Source: Dimargaris cristalligena (Eukaryota; Kickxellomycota; Dimargaritomycetes; Dimargaritales; Dimargaritaceae). From it: a DNA stretch of 28,512 nucleotides. Positions 1 to 11,770 of the stretch are shown here, one piece after another. Below the pieces are notes generated by a model. That model was not told the DNA's origin. It saw only the letters and a list, made by a program, of their open reading frames with translations, and searched no databases. How positions within the stretch are numbered: position 1 is the stretch's first letter; the number at the start of each line of letters is the position of its first letter. The stretch is from NCBI GenBank assembly GCA_027576995.1, contig JANBQC010000362.1, positions 1-28,512 on the forward strand, given 5' to 3'. The position numbers and the translations under genes are program-made.

Positions 1-149
1 TCTTTTCATTTAGGCTTCCTCTTTCGAGTATAAATACTCCCACTTACTGCCACCTCTTGGAACAGCAAGTCTATCATTACCTTTCCCTTTTATCACCTAT
101 CTTTTTGAATAACGTTCAGTTTTCAAGGATTTGAGTTCAGTTCTTTACA
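1..149. other. AT/CT-rich left edge, no gene seen
   Basis: No convincing open frame. A TATA-like TATAAATA lies at 29-36 and the following stretch is pyrimidine-rich, so it could be a promoter and leader or part of a mobile element's regulatory end. The adjoining sequence (from 150) belongs to a dispersed repeat, which favours the second reading. The window edge prevents a decision. Confidence 0.3.
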
Positions 150-229
150 GTGAGCATATATAGTTTATTGAGGTAAACCTGGGGAATCATAAACTAAGGA
201 ATCTAACCAGTCCCAGTGGGGGCTGGTTA
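150..229 (-). repeat. Dispersed repeat copy L1 with hairpins
   Basis: The block at 150-178 nearly matches 28332-28363 on the same strand: both read GTGAGCATATATAG, then TTTATTGAG, then GTAAAC. It carries the family's small inverted repeat at 162-179 (GTTTA pairs with TAAAC; the outermost base pair is lost in this copy). A separate perfect 7-bp stem follows (204-210 TAACCAG with 223-229 CTGGTTA, loop of 12). A hairpin at a comparable place follows the right-hand copy. I infer a degenerate copy of a non-coding mobile element; its type is not determined. Confidence 0.6.
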
Positions 230-529
230 TATATATGTGGGAGACTACTCCAAAGGGAGGTCCCTGAAGGAAAGTACTACTAAGACTAATAATAGATAGA
301 CTAGCTAACTGGATAGTGTAGGGGCATGGAAGACTCAGCTGGGAACTGGAAGAGTCATTAGATCAGCCTAGGAGTGAATGATGGAACTCTGCAGTCTAAG
401 AAGGGAAGGGTTATATGATATAGGAGGATCCCATAATACTGGAGGTGACTATGGGATGGTAAATATGGCACTATAAGGCCTAATAGGGGTGGATGATTGT
501 TAAGTCCAGATTTAGGTTGGATTAGGAGG

Positions 530-900
530 GCTAACAATCCCCTAGTTTATCCCAATAAACTGTATGGGAGAAGTTCATTTAGATTATATAATGAAAAATC
601 CATTAGACGAGTCCAATACTACTGGTTAAAAGTTATTCTCACATATATTTACCCATACATATATTATGTAAAACCTCATACAGCTGGTATGAATTTCACC
701 CATATATATACCCACCCCCTCATATTGACTAGTAAGTATACTCACTGCACATCCCTTGCTTATACCTACATTCAATAGCCTTTATTAGTTTATACTATGC
801 CCCCAACCTAATGCTAGGACCTGCTTAGCCAAGCCTAAACCCCATCTACCATTAGAAGCCTATCCTTAGGACTCTTAATGAACTAAGAGTAGTTAGCCTA
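530..900 (+). repeat. Dispersed repeat copy L2, inverted relative to the right edge
   Basis: This segment aligns, with gaps, to the reverse complement of about 28152-28390. Shared anchors in order are AGTTTA..TAAACT (544-561), GACTAGTAAG (727-736), CTTTATTAG (780-788), CCTAATGCTAG (807-817), TTAGAAGCCTATCC (852-865) and ACTCTT..ACTAAGAGT (871-890). The last anchor is a perfect 7-bp stem here (871-877 with 884-890, loop of 6). By eye the better stretches are about 70-80% identical. The gaps, including roughly 120 bases between 567 and 690, suggest old, independently decaying copies. No protein-coding capacity is evident. Short open frames inside it are not supported. Confidence 0.7.
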
Positions 901-3900
901 GGTAATATATTCCTGTCTCCCCCCTTAATTACTCTTAACTATCCCCTCTTTAAGTATTTCTGGGCTATTGTAATATCATTTTTACAGTAATATATAATTG
1001 CCTGTTTTTATGTCTCTTATTTTTGATTTGATCTTGTGTGTTAGCTTATGTCTGCCTCAATGGCTGACATATCTGGCTTGGTGTGTCCCCTGTTTTCTGC
1101 AACTAGGGGATCATCCTCTGCATCTTTGGAACATGTTGATAGAGGATTTATCACCACTTCCCAAACTCCAAAGTCCAACAGCATGAGACCAGATCCCAAA
1201 CAACAGCAGACTAGATTTATTAGATAATATTCATTCTATATGGCTGTCCCAAAAGAAAGAGACCCCGTCTTACTGAATATTATCTAATGGTTCTATACAA
1301 CTTAGTATATGGTGGTGTTAAGTAGTGAATTTTATGAGCGGACTATAGCTATAGTGGTTTTAAATAACTTAGATATATTATATGGATGAAGTAAATAGGT
1401 GGTAATAAAGATACTGGTGTTTGTATAATTAATAGGCAAGTGGGGTTGATAGTCATCTAAGGAGCTCTGCCTTGGCGGACTATTCCTTCCTTTTTATATT
1501 GGAGAATATACATAGGCCAAGTCAGGATGTTGTGGCCGCAGTAATGTCAGGCTCTCCTCTGGGGGGAGTCGTTCCCAAATGGAGGGGGTTCCACCCTGGC
1601 TGTATGTGCGTCACCTTGTCCTCCTTGGTCCATTACCAGTGCCGCAGTAGGTTCGGCATTAACAGCAGCACTAAATTACTTTGGATTTATTTTTTAAAAA
1701 AATTATATGACATAAAAATATGGGAATAAAGTAGCTTAAGCAAGACATTGATGATATAATAAAAATGACAAAGAAAACGAATGGGTAAAGTTCCTCGGGA
1801 AAAAAAATATCTATAATGATTTAAACAGGAAATGGCTCAAGAAAATCCCTATTAAATGACAGATTATGTGAAGAAAAGGTGATATAATTGGTAGGCAAAG
1901 GAGCATGATTGTTGAAAGCTCTAGAATACTTTGCCATGTGGTATGTATATTAAGTACCCGATTGTGGGCTTGATAAAAAGCACTTAATAAAAGTTGTTGG
2001 CGATAGGTAGGAAGATGTACTATGTTACCATTGTATGGCCAACCTGGCGAGTAAAGGCCAATTTGTGAGGGGATAGTTGGTATGGGGCTGTAGTCGTTTG
2101 GGCATATGGGGAGGGCTATTCGGACCCCAGGGTCTGGTGGGTCTTATCCCAATCCTAAAAAGGCACACGCTACCCTCCTAGGAATGAGATCGTTCTATAT
2201 GATTGTAAGAGGGTATTTAGATTAATAATACGGTTTTAATGTGCTTAGTATATTAAAAAAATGATGTAATTGTCTCCTGTTTTACGAGGCCCGCGAAATG
2301 TGTTATTAAAGCAGAAGGAAGCCCATTTAGTCATCGTGGCGGAATTTCATCTAAGAGTCGCCACATTGTTTTATCCATTATCCTAATCCTTTACTGAAAA
2401 TAATATAGCGCCACATACCAATGCAGCATAATATTATTACAATATAAAGGGGACAAACATGGAAATAATATATATCACAGCTGAACTATAAAAGCAGTGA
2501 CAACTCACACTTCCTTAGAAACGATTTATAGACACAAAATATATAAGCATATAAAAATTATTACTTACCAGTCATGAGAACCATTCGGCGGATGGCCCTC
2601 ATCTTCCTTGTATCGAGGGTCATGGGTCGGGTAATCCCGAAAGACCCGGAGCCACTTATTAATAGTTTTAAATATCGATTTTGTAATATTTGCCATGGTA
2701 GTACTATTATAAAGACGATCGATGATTTTAAGCTAGTATGGCCGGCTGGCGGGCATTTATAATTCCCCACTGATGGGCTATAATCCTGCACTATTTAAAT
2801 AAAGAAAACCATAAAGCTTGATGGTCAACTTGTGACCTTTCTGAACCTTCACACTTACTTGCCACCACTGTCGACTAATGGAAATTAAGATCCCCCCGCT
2901 GGAATAGTGCATTGAATGCTGAATAATAGTATGTCTAAGGGGACCATTGTTACGCTGTATGTGGGTGGACACCACCAGATCCCTCATATTCAACATATTC
3001 GGCCATTCGGCTGTCCAAAAATTGGCCTAATTAGGCCAAGCTGAATATTCATTACATGGATAATTTCTTTGTATTATAAAGAGGCGCCGGTAATAGGAAT
3101 AAATGAAGCACCAATACCTCCAGGCTCCATATAGTCTAGTCCCCTGCGGGGGTTTTATTAGCCCACCATGCCTACTTTGAACCCGATTTTCGGTTCTTGC
3201 CCTACTGTTGACTTAGGAAATGAATTGGCTGGTCGTTTATTACATCCGACTGTACTTGTTTCAATCTTATCGAAAGCACGTGGCTATTAACGAATGCATC
3301 AATACCCGACCTTTCCCTTTACTTCTCTGGTCGATTATCCAATACGAGGCCTAGGCCATTATGCCTTTCTGTGAAGGGATGGGTATGGCTTAGGTCTGTT
3401 TCACATGGTTCTATACCGCAGTCATTTGAAGATATGATATTTCAATGAAATGATCTTCACAATATAGTTGATGGTAAAATTTTCGGATATAGACATCTGT
3501 GCCGGATTTCATTCAAATAGAGGGCTTTCCAGCTGACAGACCTCATCTGAAAAATGAACTTGATTGTATAGCCCTTTGTGCTGTGTGACTTGGTGACAGC
3601 TTTATCAATGCTCAGCCATGGTTTGTCGTGTGGACGAGGCAGTATCGTCTAGAGTATCACTCCCACCCTACACTGGTCGGGCTTTTTGCATATCTAGGAG
3701 TAAATGTCACTATTGGATTGCGTACCATTAACTAGGTTTCCATTTGCGATGCCTGTACACTTGGTCATTGTAAATTGATTCGTGGGTTAAATAATAGAGC
3801 GCCAACAATAAGATTTGGCCGGATTGGGATGTTGCCCACGGGGATAGTACCGTTTCCATTTCACAAATCACCTCTCCAGTACTTGTCACTAAATTCAAAT

Positions 3901-6369
3901 AGGGTTATATATAATCTACAAAGGCAGGTATTCCCTTTTGGGGAAATCGATGATTCATACGGACTTTTATATGGACAAATCGACCGGGCTTAATACCTGA
4001 TGTGTGGTATTTTTATAGCCGAACGTGAGCTGTGAACATTAGAGCAGGCCCTTAAGGTAGGATTTCTAGGTCCACGCCCCAATAATACGGAATACAGTAG
4101 CTGCTAATAATGCCATATTTTTCTTTAGAACTACAAATTGTACTGCTCTACACAATATATAATAATTTAGAATGGAAGGCCCAATCGGCCGCCGGTGTCA
4201 GGCTTCTAGTACCTCCCCCCCCCAGGCGTATGGCACCCCCTTTTTAAATCTTAGCTATCTTGACATATGATTAATGTATACTAGTGCAATGATCTAATCA
4301 ACCAATGCCAGGGTTAATTTAACAACTAGTAGGATGGCAGGATCCTTCCTTTATTATTATCTTAGAATAATCTGCCGAGGTTAACCTATTTGCCCTATTG
4401 AAACATCCGACGGTAAAATGGATTATTTTCTTGCGCCAGATTTTCGCTAACCCTTATACTTACCCGTTTACAAATACCTGGGGCTTATATTGGTAAATAT
4501 ATCCCAAGCTCAAGGGCGCCGGATTTCAGCTTATGCAATGTGTAAAGAAAATGTCGATTAATAGGCCCGCATTAGCTAATGACAGTATGGTTAAGCTTAA
4601 TAATCCATGCAGAAAAATCCGACAAGGCTATATGGGATACCCTTATAGAATTTAATGACCATGGGCAGTGTATATTAAAAAAATCTCCAGAGACTAATTC
4701 TTGGAAGAAAGTGGCCACTTTTCCTTCTTGAACCGTTTGTTTCTTATCCCTTACCCTAACCGCGGAAGAGCCTATTAGCGGCTTTGAATCAGGTATTGAC
4801 CCTCCTTAGTTTTTTAACCATATTGGGTTCATAATAAATAGGCCATTTATATACCGCTTATTTTATACCTGCTTAGTATACTAGGTAAAAATACGTTTTA
4901 GGCCGTATGTTAGGTAAGGTACCGTATGCCTGACATACCGGGCAAACCGGCTAGACCCTTCATTGTTAACTGCTGTATGCCATATATGGGGAGATGAGCT
5001 CGCCTGTTGGCAGTTGTAATGCACCACTGATGACTCCCGCCAAACTCTACCAAACACGTTTAACCACCGATCAAATGGTCGCCGTCGAAGTATAGCATAG
5101 TTCCGGCCAAATGCCACGCTCCTAAGGGAAAAGATGATACCTTTTGACCCTGAGTGGTTGATTAGAAATAACAATAGGTGGTCCGGGAATTCCGGGAAAT
5201 TATTCAAGTTACAATTAGGATAGACCATGTAAATTAAGTCACTGGCGGTTTGCTTTGGTACCAGCGGACATTGGGATGGGAAATGATGGGCCCAAATGGT
5301 TCGTGGTCTAGTAGCTGCACTAAGCCTTCATAAATGGGATAGTAAGCTGGTATCCCAATGTAATTTTTGCACCATCGCAGTAATTATAACTCTTGATGTA
5401 TCCATCAGAATTGGATTGCTGGTAAACATCGGTGGATTCAATTAACTGGGTAGAAGTCGCCCTGTTTTGTCAGGTTACAGCCTTATCGTCTTCCTAGACC
5501 GTGGGGTACTTACGAGGCTGATGGTTGGGTAACAGGCGGGTATTTGCTAGATAATAGTATAAATCCAAAGGTGAAATGGCTACATGAAGACGGTACTAAG
5601 TCCAGCTTAGAACAATTCAATCTTAATTCCCAGGAGGACTTGGTCAGTGTTCTTAACCTGAAAAAACATTACAGGCCACTTCCATAGCACAATTCTATTG
5701 CTATTATTGTACAGGTGAAATTCAACCCAACTGCGTACAGTTGTCAGTGATATACGTATGGTAAAATGGGCGGGCAATATATATTACCATCCATATCATC
5801 ACCCCAACAATCGGAGTTCTCGCTACGCGGTCCGATTGAACCAATCCTGTATCAAGTGATGGCTAATATCGCGGCGTTACCGAAGCCCATAGTAGTCAAC
5901 TGTCTCTGCAATCGCCTTGTACTGTTTTGTTAGAATGATGGCCGTAAAGCCGCTTCTTTTCGGGCCATTCGTCCAAGTCGGAAATCGAATGCCCTTAAAC
6001 ATCACTCAAGTTTTACTATGGACATGGTCGAACAATTACCAGGTTACCCGCTGTCACTACCACTACCACCACCCTCATTAACCTGAACATTTGCCAACGA
6101 CGTGATTGAGCTAGCTGGTCTCTCATAAATCACCTTAGTGTTTCACCATTCATTTATTTATACTTGGTAAAACAGTAGCGAATCTGAACTGCAAAAATAA
6201 AAATAAATCACGAATCAAGTACGGCCCGTCCCCAATGCTTAGCATAAAGACAGATTGTCATATTTGGATTTTGGGGATATACCACTATAAGTATATAAGT
6301 ATATATATATGTGTAAATCATAATAAATGGGCAAGTTTGATATTTAAAAAAAAGGACGACATCTTATCT
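901..6369. other. Long AT-rich spacer, no gene recognised
   Basis: About 5.5 kb in which no frame has recognisable protein content or the GC-rich codon use of the real genes nearby. The longest open stretch (4881-5228, minus, 115 codons) has mixed codon use and no motif I know. A moderately GC-rich patch at about 1530-1660 also has no recognisable product. Local structures include an 18-bp perfect palindrome (3022-3039), a nested hairpin near 2625-2650 and a run of nine C (4215-4223). It may hold decayed transposon sequence. A 17-base block at 5716-5732 recurs at 24478-24494. Confidence 0.55.
3022..3039. repeat. 18-bp perfect palindrome
   Basis: TTGGCCTAATTAGGCCAA reads the same on both strands (nine pairs, no spacer). 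In random sequence of this length about 0.1 such site is expected, so it is mildly unusual. It could be a dimeric regulator site or a relic of a repeat; nothing adjacent decides. Confidence 0.5.
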
Positions 6370-9300
6370 TTAATACGATGGGTAAGAGCCGGGGTAGGGA
6401 GGCTGACTGCCTGGGTAGCCGCCACCGGTTCCGGCAGTGCCAGGGCCAGCGGTAATCATCAAGCTACTGCCGAAAGTGCCTGGCTGAATAATGGGACCAT
6501 CCTGGCTGAGGCCACCGGCTTCCAGCTTGCTCATCTTTTCGGTTACTTCACGGAGCTGCTGATCCATACGGTCCACCTTGCCCAGGTATTCGCGGGTCAA
6601 TTGAATCACAAGGGGCATAGCGAAGTCCATGTACCCAGGATGCCGCCAGGCCAACTCCAGGACCACGTCCGGCCGGAGCAGATCGTAACAGGTGTATAAG
6701 CAGGCGGCAAAGCACTCACGATGGTCGCCATCGACGAAGTAACGGAGTAGGTCTTCGGCAATGTCAGTATTGGCTGACTCCCGGGCCGTCTCCATGGCGT
6801 CCTTATATAACTCATCCTTTTTGGACAGGGCCAGCGACTGCTTCCAGCGACGGTTACGCTTGTACAAGTGGGCCGCGATCCGGCGGAATTCCAATAACTC
6901 GTGTTTCTCGAGGCGCTGGGCCAGGGCAATGGCATCGAAGTTATCGTGCTGGTCAATCACGCCCCGGAGACCGTGGTAGTCCTCCTCTTCGATGAGTAGG
7001 TCATGGTGGGCCTCATTAACAGCTCGGGTGTTGGTATCCAAGACAGTAACGAGATAGGGTTTGATAAGTGGGATATTGTCCGATTTGAGGAACATTTGGA
7101 CTACGCGGGTATGGTCAATGCGGGGCGTGAGCACCGCCAAGAGATCGTTGACCATCAGGGGATGTTCGGTCAGGTAGAAGCGGAGAGCCTTATAGTAGAG
7201 CTCCACGTTGCTCACCTTGACGATAATATCCTTGAAGCTAGCGTGTTCCCAAGCATCGGCGGCGTGCTCCATCATATTAAGTACGGCATTGTCGAATTCA
7301 TCGTAGTGCACGTACAAAAACACGAGCTCGGGCCAGTAGTGGAATTCCTGGCAGGCCTTAATGACCTTGGGGATGTTGACACGAGACCAGTACAGTTTGA
7401 GGTGGTCCATAATGCGCTCCGGCTTGTATTTGGCGTAGAGAATAGCCAATTCCGTGAACATACCCATATGGGCCCGTTCCAACCCCAGGCCGTTTTCGAG
7501 GAGCTGCAGGAGCTGGTCGATGTGGCCCAGCGACTCGTAAGTCCGGATCAGGCCCTCGAGTTCGTCGGCGTGCACCACCAAATGCAGACCGCAAATCTGG
7601 GCCAGGCGGAATTCTCCCTCTTCGATGCAAGTGGCGTTGACTTCCTTCCACACCTGGGTGCTGTTGGCCTTGCGCGCGCAGTCCACCGCACCCTGGTAAT
7701 CGTGCAATTTAACTAGGGTGGTGGCCAAACGGGACCAGTTGGATACATTGGTAAAAAGAAGTTTGGCAGCCTCAAATAGGCCTTCGTCGTAGCAACGGTC
7801 ACCCACCCATTGGACTTGGGCGATATTGGGTCCGTTGAGCAGGTCCTCCAGATCAGCCAGGCGACCGGTCTTGGCATAGGCCACCATCAACTCGCTTTCA
7901 ATCACGGGTTCGCGAATCTGGGGGCGGGCCATTTGCAGGAAATCGATCAATTCGTCGTACTTACCCGCCCGGCTAGCGACATCAATTACTTCACCGTATT
8001 GGCTGGGGTCGTTTGCCCGAATGTAGGAGGCAATGGACTCCTTAATGCGAAGGGCGTCCAATTGGGACTTAGCCAGCTTACTCCACACTTCGGGTTGGTC
8101 GCAACGTTCGGCGTAGGCGTAGGCGCGGTCTAAATCGCCCAAATTGTCCAACAGCACGGCGATGGCACTGGTGTTCACGTCGTACTTCTTGTAGATGGCA
8201 AAGGCCTCCTCAAAGAGACCGGACGTAATGGCAATGTTGGCAATATCGGGGGCATCGTAGTTAGATAGGCGGTCGATGTAGTCCATCACGCGGCCAGGGT
8301 CAGCCTTGACGGCGGTGAGGATAAGCAGGTTCTGGAGGTTACGGTTGTCACTGAACGATTGGCCCTCCAAAACGAGCTTCTCCAGAAGCTCAATCAGTTC
8401 GTTGGGCAGGTCCGCGGCCATAAAGGCCTTCACGGTTACGGACACTTCCTCGGGGTCGGTGGTCTCGGTAAGGGCATGCGACACGACCTGGTCAACTACG
8501 GAACGGCGGTAGGGACTGACGGGGTCCAGGGCCTGGGCCCATAGGGTAGGGTCGGATCGCTTCACCAAGTAGCGGGCCTGCTGCTTGAACATGCCATTCT
8601 CGTTAGTCAAGGCCATGAGTTCGGCATCACACTGACCCGTGGAGAAGGCCACGAACGCCAGGCTGGGGTCACGCTTCGCACAATATTGACCAACTACGCG
8701 GTGGTCATACTGGGTGTTGGTGGTCAAGAATTGCTCGGGATTGTAATTGCTGTCAATGTAAATCTTGGCCAGAGCGTTGAATACAGCAGGGTCCTCCGAA
8801 CCTTGGTCCTTGAGGCCTTCGAGCCAGCGGTGCAGCAGCTTCAGGCGGTTGCGCTTCTCCACCTCGGCGACCAACTGGTCAATCGGGATGGACGCCGGTG
8901 ACACTGAAGTGAGGAGGTTACGGATGACCGACTCGTCGCAGTCCACATCCAGGAGAGCGCCGATAACTTCGGGGGTCCGGGCCGGGTTCACGCGCTGAAC
9001 GTAAACCTCAATGGACTGCATTTGGTTCTGCTTGTATAGGAACATCACTAAGTCTTGGATAAAACCGAAGCGATCGCAGACGGTAATGAGGGGCAGGGGG
9101 TCAGGTAGGTTGGTCTCCTTGAGGAAATTCTTGACCTTTTCCCCGTCGTAGTGGTGGTTCTCGCGACACACCCGCTCAACCTCCTTGTACTGACCGGCGT
9201 GGCAGGCGGCCTGGATGTACTTGAAAATGACAGCATGATCATCAGCCAGGTTGACGATAGAACCCAGGTAATAGTAGAGCCCTTCGTAGCATTTGAACGA

Positions 9301-11563
9301 CTCGAACATTTCAATCAAGCGAGCTGGCGTCAGCTGCTCTGAGTATTTGGTGGCGATTTGAATAACCACTTGCAGATTCTGGCGCATGTTACGGGCCAGC
9401 ATTTCACGCAGGCACTCCAGCGATTGGTCGACAGACAATTGGCCAAAGAATCCCACCAGCCACTCGGAGTTGAGGTTGGGGCTCTGTACCAACAAGCGTT
9501 TGATATCCGCAGTATCCTCGGCCAACTCTAGGGCCCGCTGGGTCAGACCGGCCTTCTCGCACAAGGAAGCAATATAAGAATGATCAAAGTGGGTGAACAT
9601 TTGGTTACCCAAGATGGCGTCGGCCACCTGTGGGGCGTGTAGCAGATTAATCTCCAGCAGCTTGGTTTGCAGGTGGGCCTGATCCTCGCGGTTGTCCTTG
9701 AGAGCGTCCAATAGGAAGGACGTGGCCTGGGGAATAGCGTTCTGGCTCAGGAAAATATCGACGGTAGGCTCCAGTTGAATTAGCGGGCCCTGTTCGTCGT
9801 TCACCAGAGCGTTGGCTAGTTCGGCGGCACGGTCGGGGTTCGACCGCACTACGAACTGTAGCAGCGGCACCCAATCGGGTTGGTAACCCACCTTCTTGGC
9901 GTAAAGAAGGATCTTGTCGAACTGGCCGGTTTCGGCAAAGCACTGCACCACCTTGACGGGAACGTTGGCGCGTAGGTACACCGAAAGGGCCAGTGTGAGG
10001 TCATGGGGGCGAACGATATCGCCCAATTCCTCGCTACACTCCAGTTTGTCCTCCTTGAGCCATTTCTCGAGCAGCTGCTTACGGTTCTGGGCCAGAACGG
10101 GCTTGGCCAGCTCGATGGACTCGTACTTGTTGAGCACGCCCCGCTCGAGCAAGGTACCGAAGTACTGCAGAATGGGCGAGAGTTGGCCCTGGACCACGGG
10201 CACCTGCTTAAAGCCTTCGATGGTCTGCGGGGTGCGCAGAATACCGTTGGGGGAATTGGCGGCCAACTTGGCGGCCTCGGTGTACTGGCCTGAACTAAAC
10301 AGTTGCTGGAAACGCTGTACATACAGATCATCGGCCCCGGGTAAATTGGCCCGACTGGCCAGCTTAAAGGCGGTCTCGATATGGGTGGGTCCCAGAGACA
10401 AGAGATAGGGCACCATGTGCTGTTCGTCAACGGAGACGGAGAGGACCTGCCCCTTGCGGTTGACGCCGATGATTCCGCTGGTGTCCTGGTGGGGGGCCGT
10501 GACAAAAACAGTTTCACCGCTGATGCGGTTGGAGTAAATGAACGCACCGGTTTCTAGCTCGTAAAGGTGCACAAAGCCGTACTTGGTGACCACGTACACC
10601 ACCCCGTACTTGGGGCCGACCTGCATGGCAACGGGAAAGTCATTGACAGCCTCGGCTGGGAAGGAGAGGGGCACGGTTTTCTTGGTAAAGGCAGGATTTC
10701 CCTCCTTATGGTCAATCTCCACCACATGTAGCTTGGCGGAATCGGCGGTGCGGACACTAAAAGTAAACAGGCTGGTGGGCTGGTTGCCGCCCTCCAACTG
10801 CACCTCGGCAAAAGCGGCGGCGTGACCCTCAATAAACTGACTGAGGTTGCGCTCCTTGGAGAAGAGCTGCATGCCACCCACTACTCGACCGCCCTGGGCC
10901 GAAATTCCGACTAGAACCATCCAAGAAGCAGCCGCGTTGACCCGGTAGCTGATGATCTGGGCGCCGTTGAGACTGGCGTGGCGGTCGAACACCTTGACTG
11001 GGCCGGAGGTACCCTCTATGGACCAGTGGAAGACGGCAGTGTCGGTCACAATGCCCAAATCAAAGTCGGAAAACCAGGTCCAATAGCGCACTTCCTCATT
11101 CATTACATAGGACTTGACCTTGGCCTTAAGTTCCAGGTTAAACACCTGCAGCTGGCGGGCCGATTTGAGGGCAATGATGTTAGAGGTGGGGTTCATGATG
11201 GCTGAATCAGCGGTAATGGGCCGCCGCATGAAATTATTGATGTTGGCCAAATCCACAATGGCGACGGTATTTTGCTCATTGACCTTTTCACGCACACAAA
11301 TATACTTGTCGGACTGCATGGTGAGGTTATTGAAACTCATACTATCGCTGCTAATGCCAAGCGATGTGAGCTGTTTGGGGTGGTAAGCGGACATGATGAC
11401 AAATACAGGCAGTTGGGGGTATTGGTGAGTGTGGCTAGAAACCTAGGATCGGTTGGAGAGTACGCGCGACGGCTTGGTCAGCGTGCTGGAGGCGGGTTTA
11501 GCTCATGCCAAAGAGACTTACCTGGAGGTGCTCCTGAAAGCGGATGGGCAAGGAGCCAGCCAT
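6370..11563 (-). CDS. Clathrin heavy chain
   Basis: Forms the legs of the clathrin triskelion that coats vesicles at the plasma membrane, trans-Golgi and endosomes. Two exons, 11563-11522 and 11370-6370, join in phase to give 1680 residues, close to the usual ~1675. The start is chosen because exon 1 encodes the family's N-terminus [14 protein letters not shown], followed by LTSLGI from exon 2. Starting at the first ATG of the large frame (11394) would lose this conserved beginning. In order I see: the N-terminal seven-bladed propeller (about 1-330, with [11 protein letters not shown] and EGHAAAFAE), the linker, the repeated leg segments ([54 protein letters not shown]), and the trimerisation region. 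The tail carries SLMIT at 1650-1654, matching the QLMLT-type Hsc70 uncoating motif, then a Gly/Pro/Tyr-rich end. No frameshift is seen. Identification is essentially certain. Confidence 0.97.
11371..11521 (-). other. Intron 1 of the clathrin heavy chain gene
   Basis: 151-nt intron, donor GTAAGT directly after the 14th codon, acceptor AAACAG before the LTSLGI codons; phase 0. A CTTAC branch-like element lies just upstream of the acceptor. The splice is supported by the restored conserved N-terminus. Confidence 0.88.
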
Positions 11564-11700
11564 GGTGACAGATGAACACGGAACGGACAAGACGAGTAAA
11601 ACACAGAGGGGCTCGAGAGAAAAGAAAGTGAACAACAGAAACTGAAAGGGATGAAGGTAAAGAAAGAGAAGGTAGAATTTAAGTGCCAGATGATGGAACA
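11564..11700 (-). promoter_or_regulatory. Pyrimidine-rich leader of the clathrin gene
   Basis: On the minus strand the ~130 bases before the start codon are dominated by C and T (runs such as CTTCTCTTTCTTTACC), with CACC directly before ATG. Such CT-rich leaders are common near the transcription start of strongly expressed fungal genes. The exact start site cannot be read from sequence. Confidence 0.4.
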
Positions 11701-11770
11701 GGTGGAGCGAGTGAGAAGGTATTAGATTGTAACCGGGATGGCGTAAGACAGTGGTCTTAAGGTCCGTCAT

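Noticed and set aside
1472..1729. Moderately GC-rich open frame at 1472-1729
   Set aside because: Starts at TTG, ends in an A/T-rich Lys/Ile tail and has no known motif. Possibly a transposon fragment but unsupported.
4881..5228. 115-codon minus-strand open frame in the left spacer
   Set aside because: Codon use shows no bias, no recognised motif, no splice or promoter context. A frame of this size is plausible by chance in 6 kb.
7003..7716. 237-codon open frame on the plus strand
   Set aside because: Antisense to the clathrin coding sequence; GC-rich codon use on the other strand leaves this frame open. No independent protein signature.
11371..11394. ATG at 11394 as the clathrin start
   Set aside because: It lies in the intron. 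Exon 1 at 11563-11522 restores the conserved N-terminus in phase.
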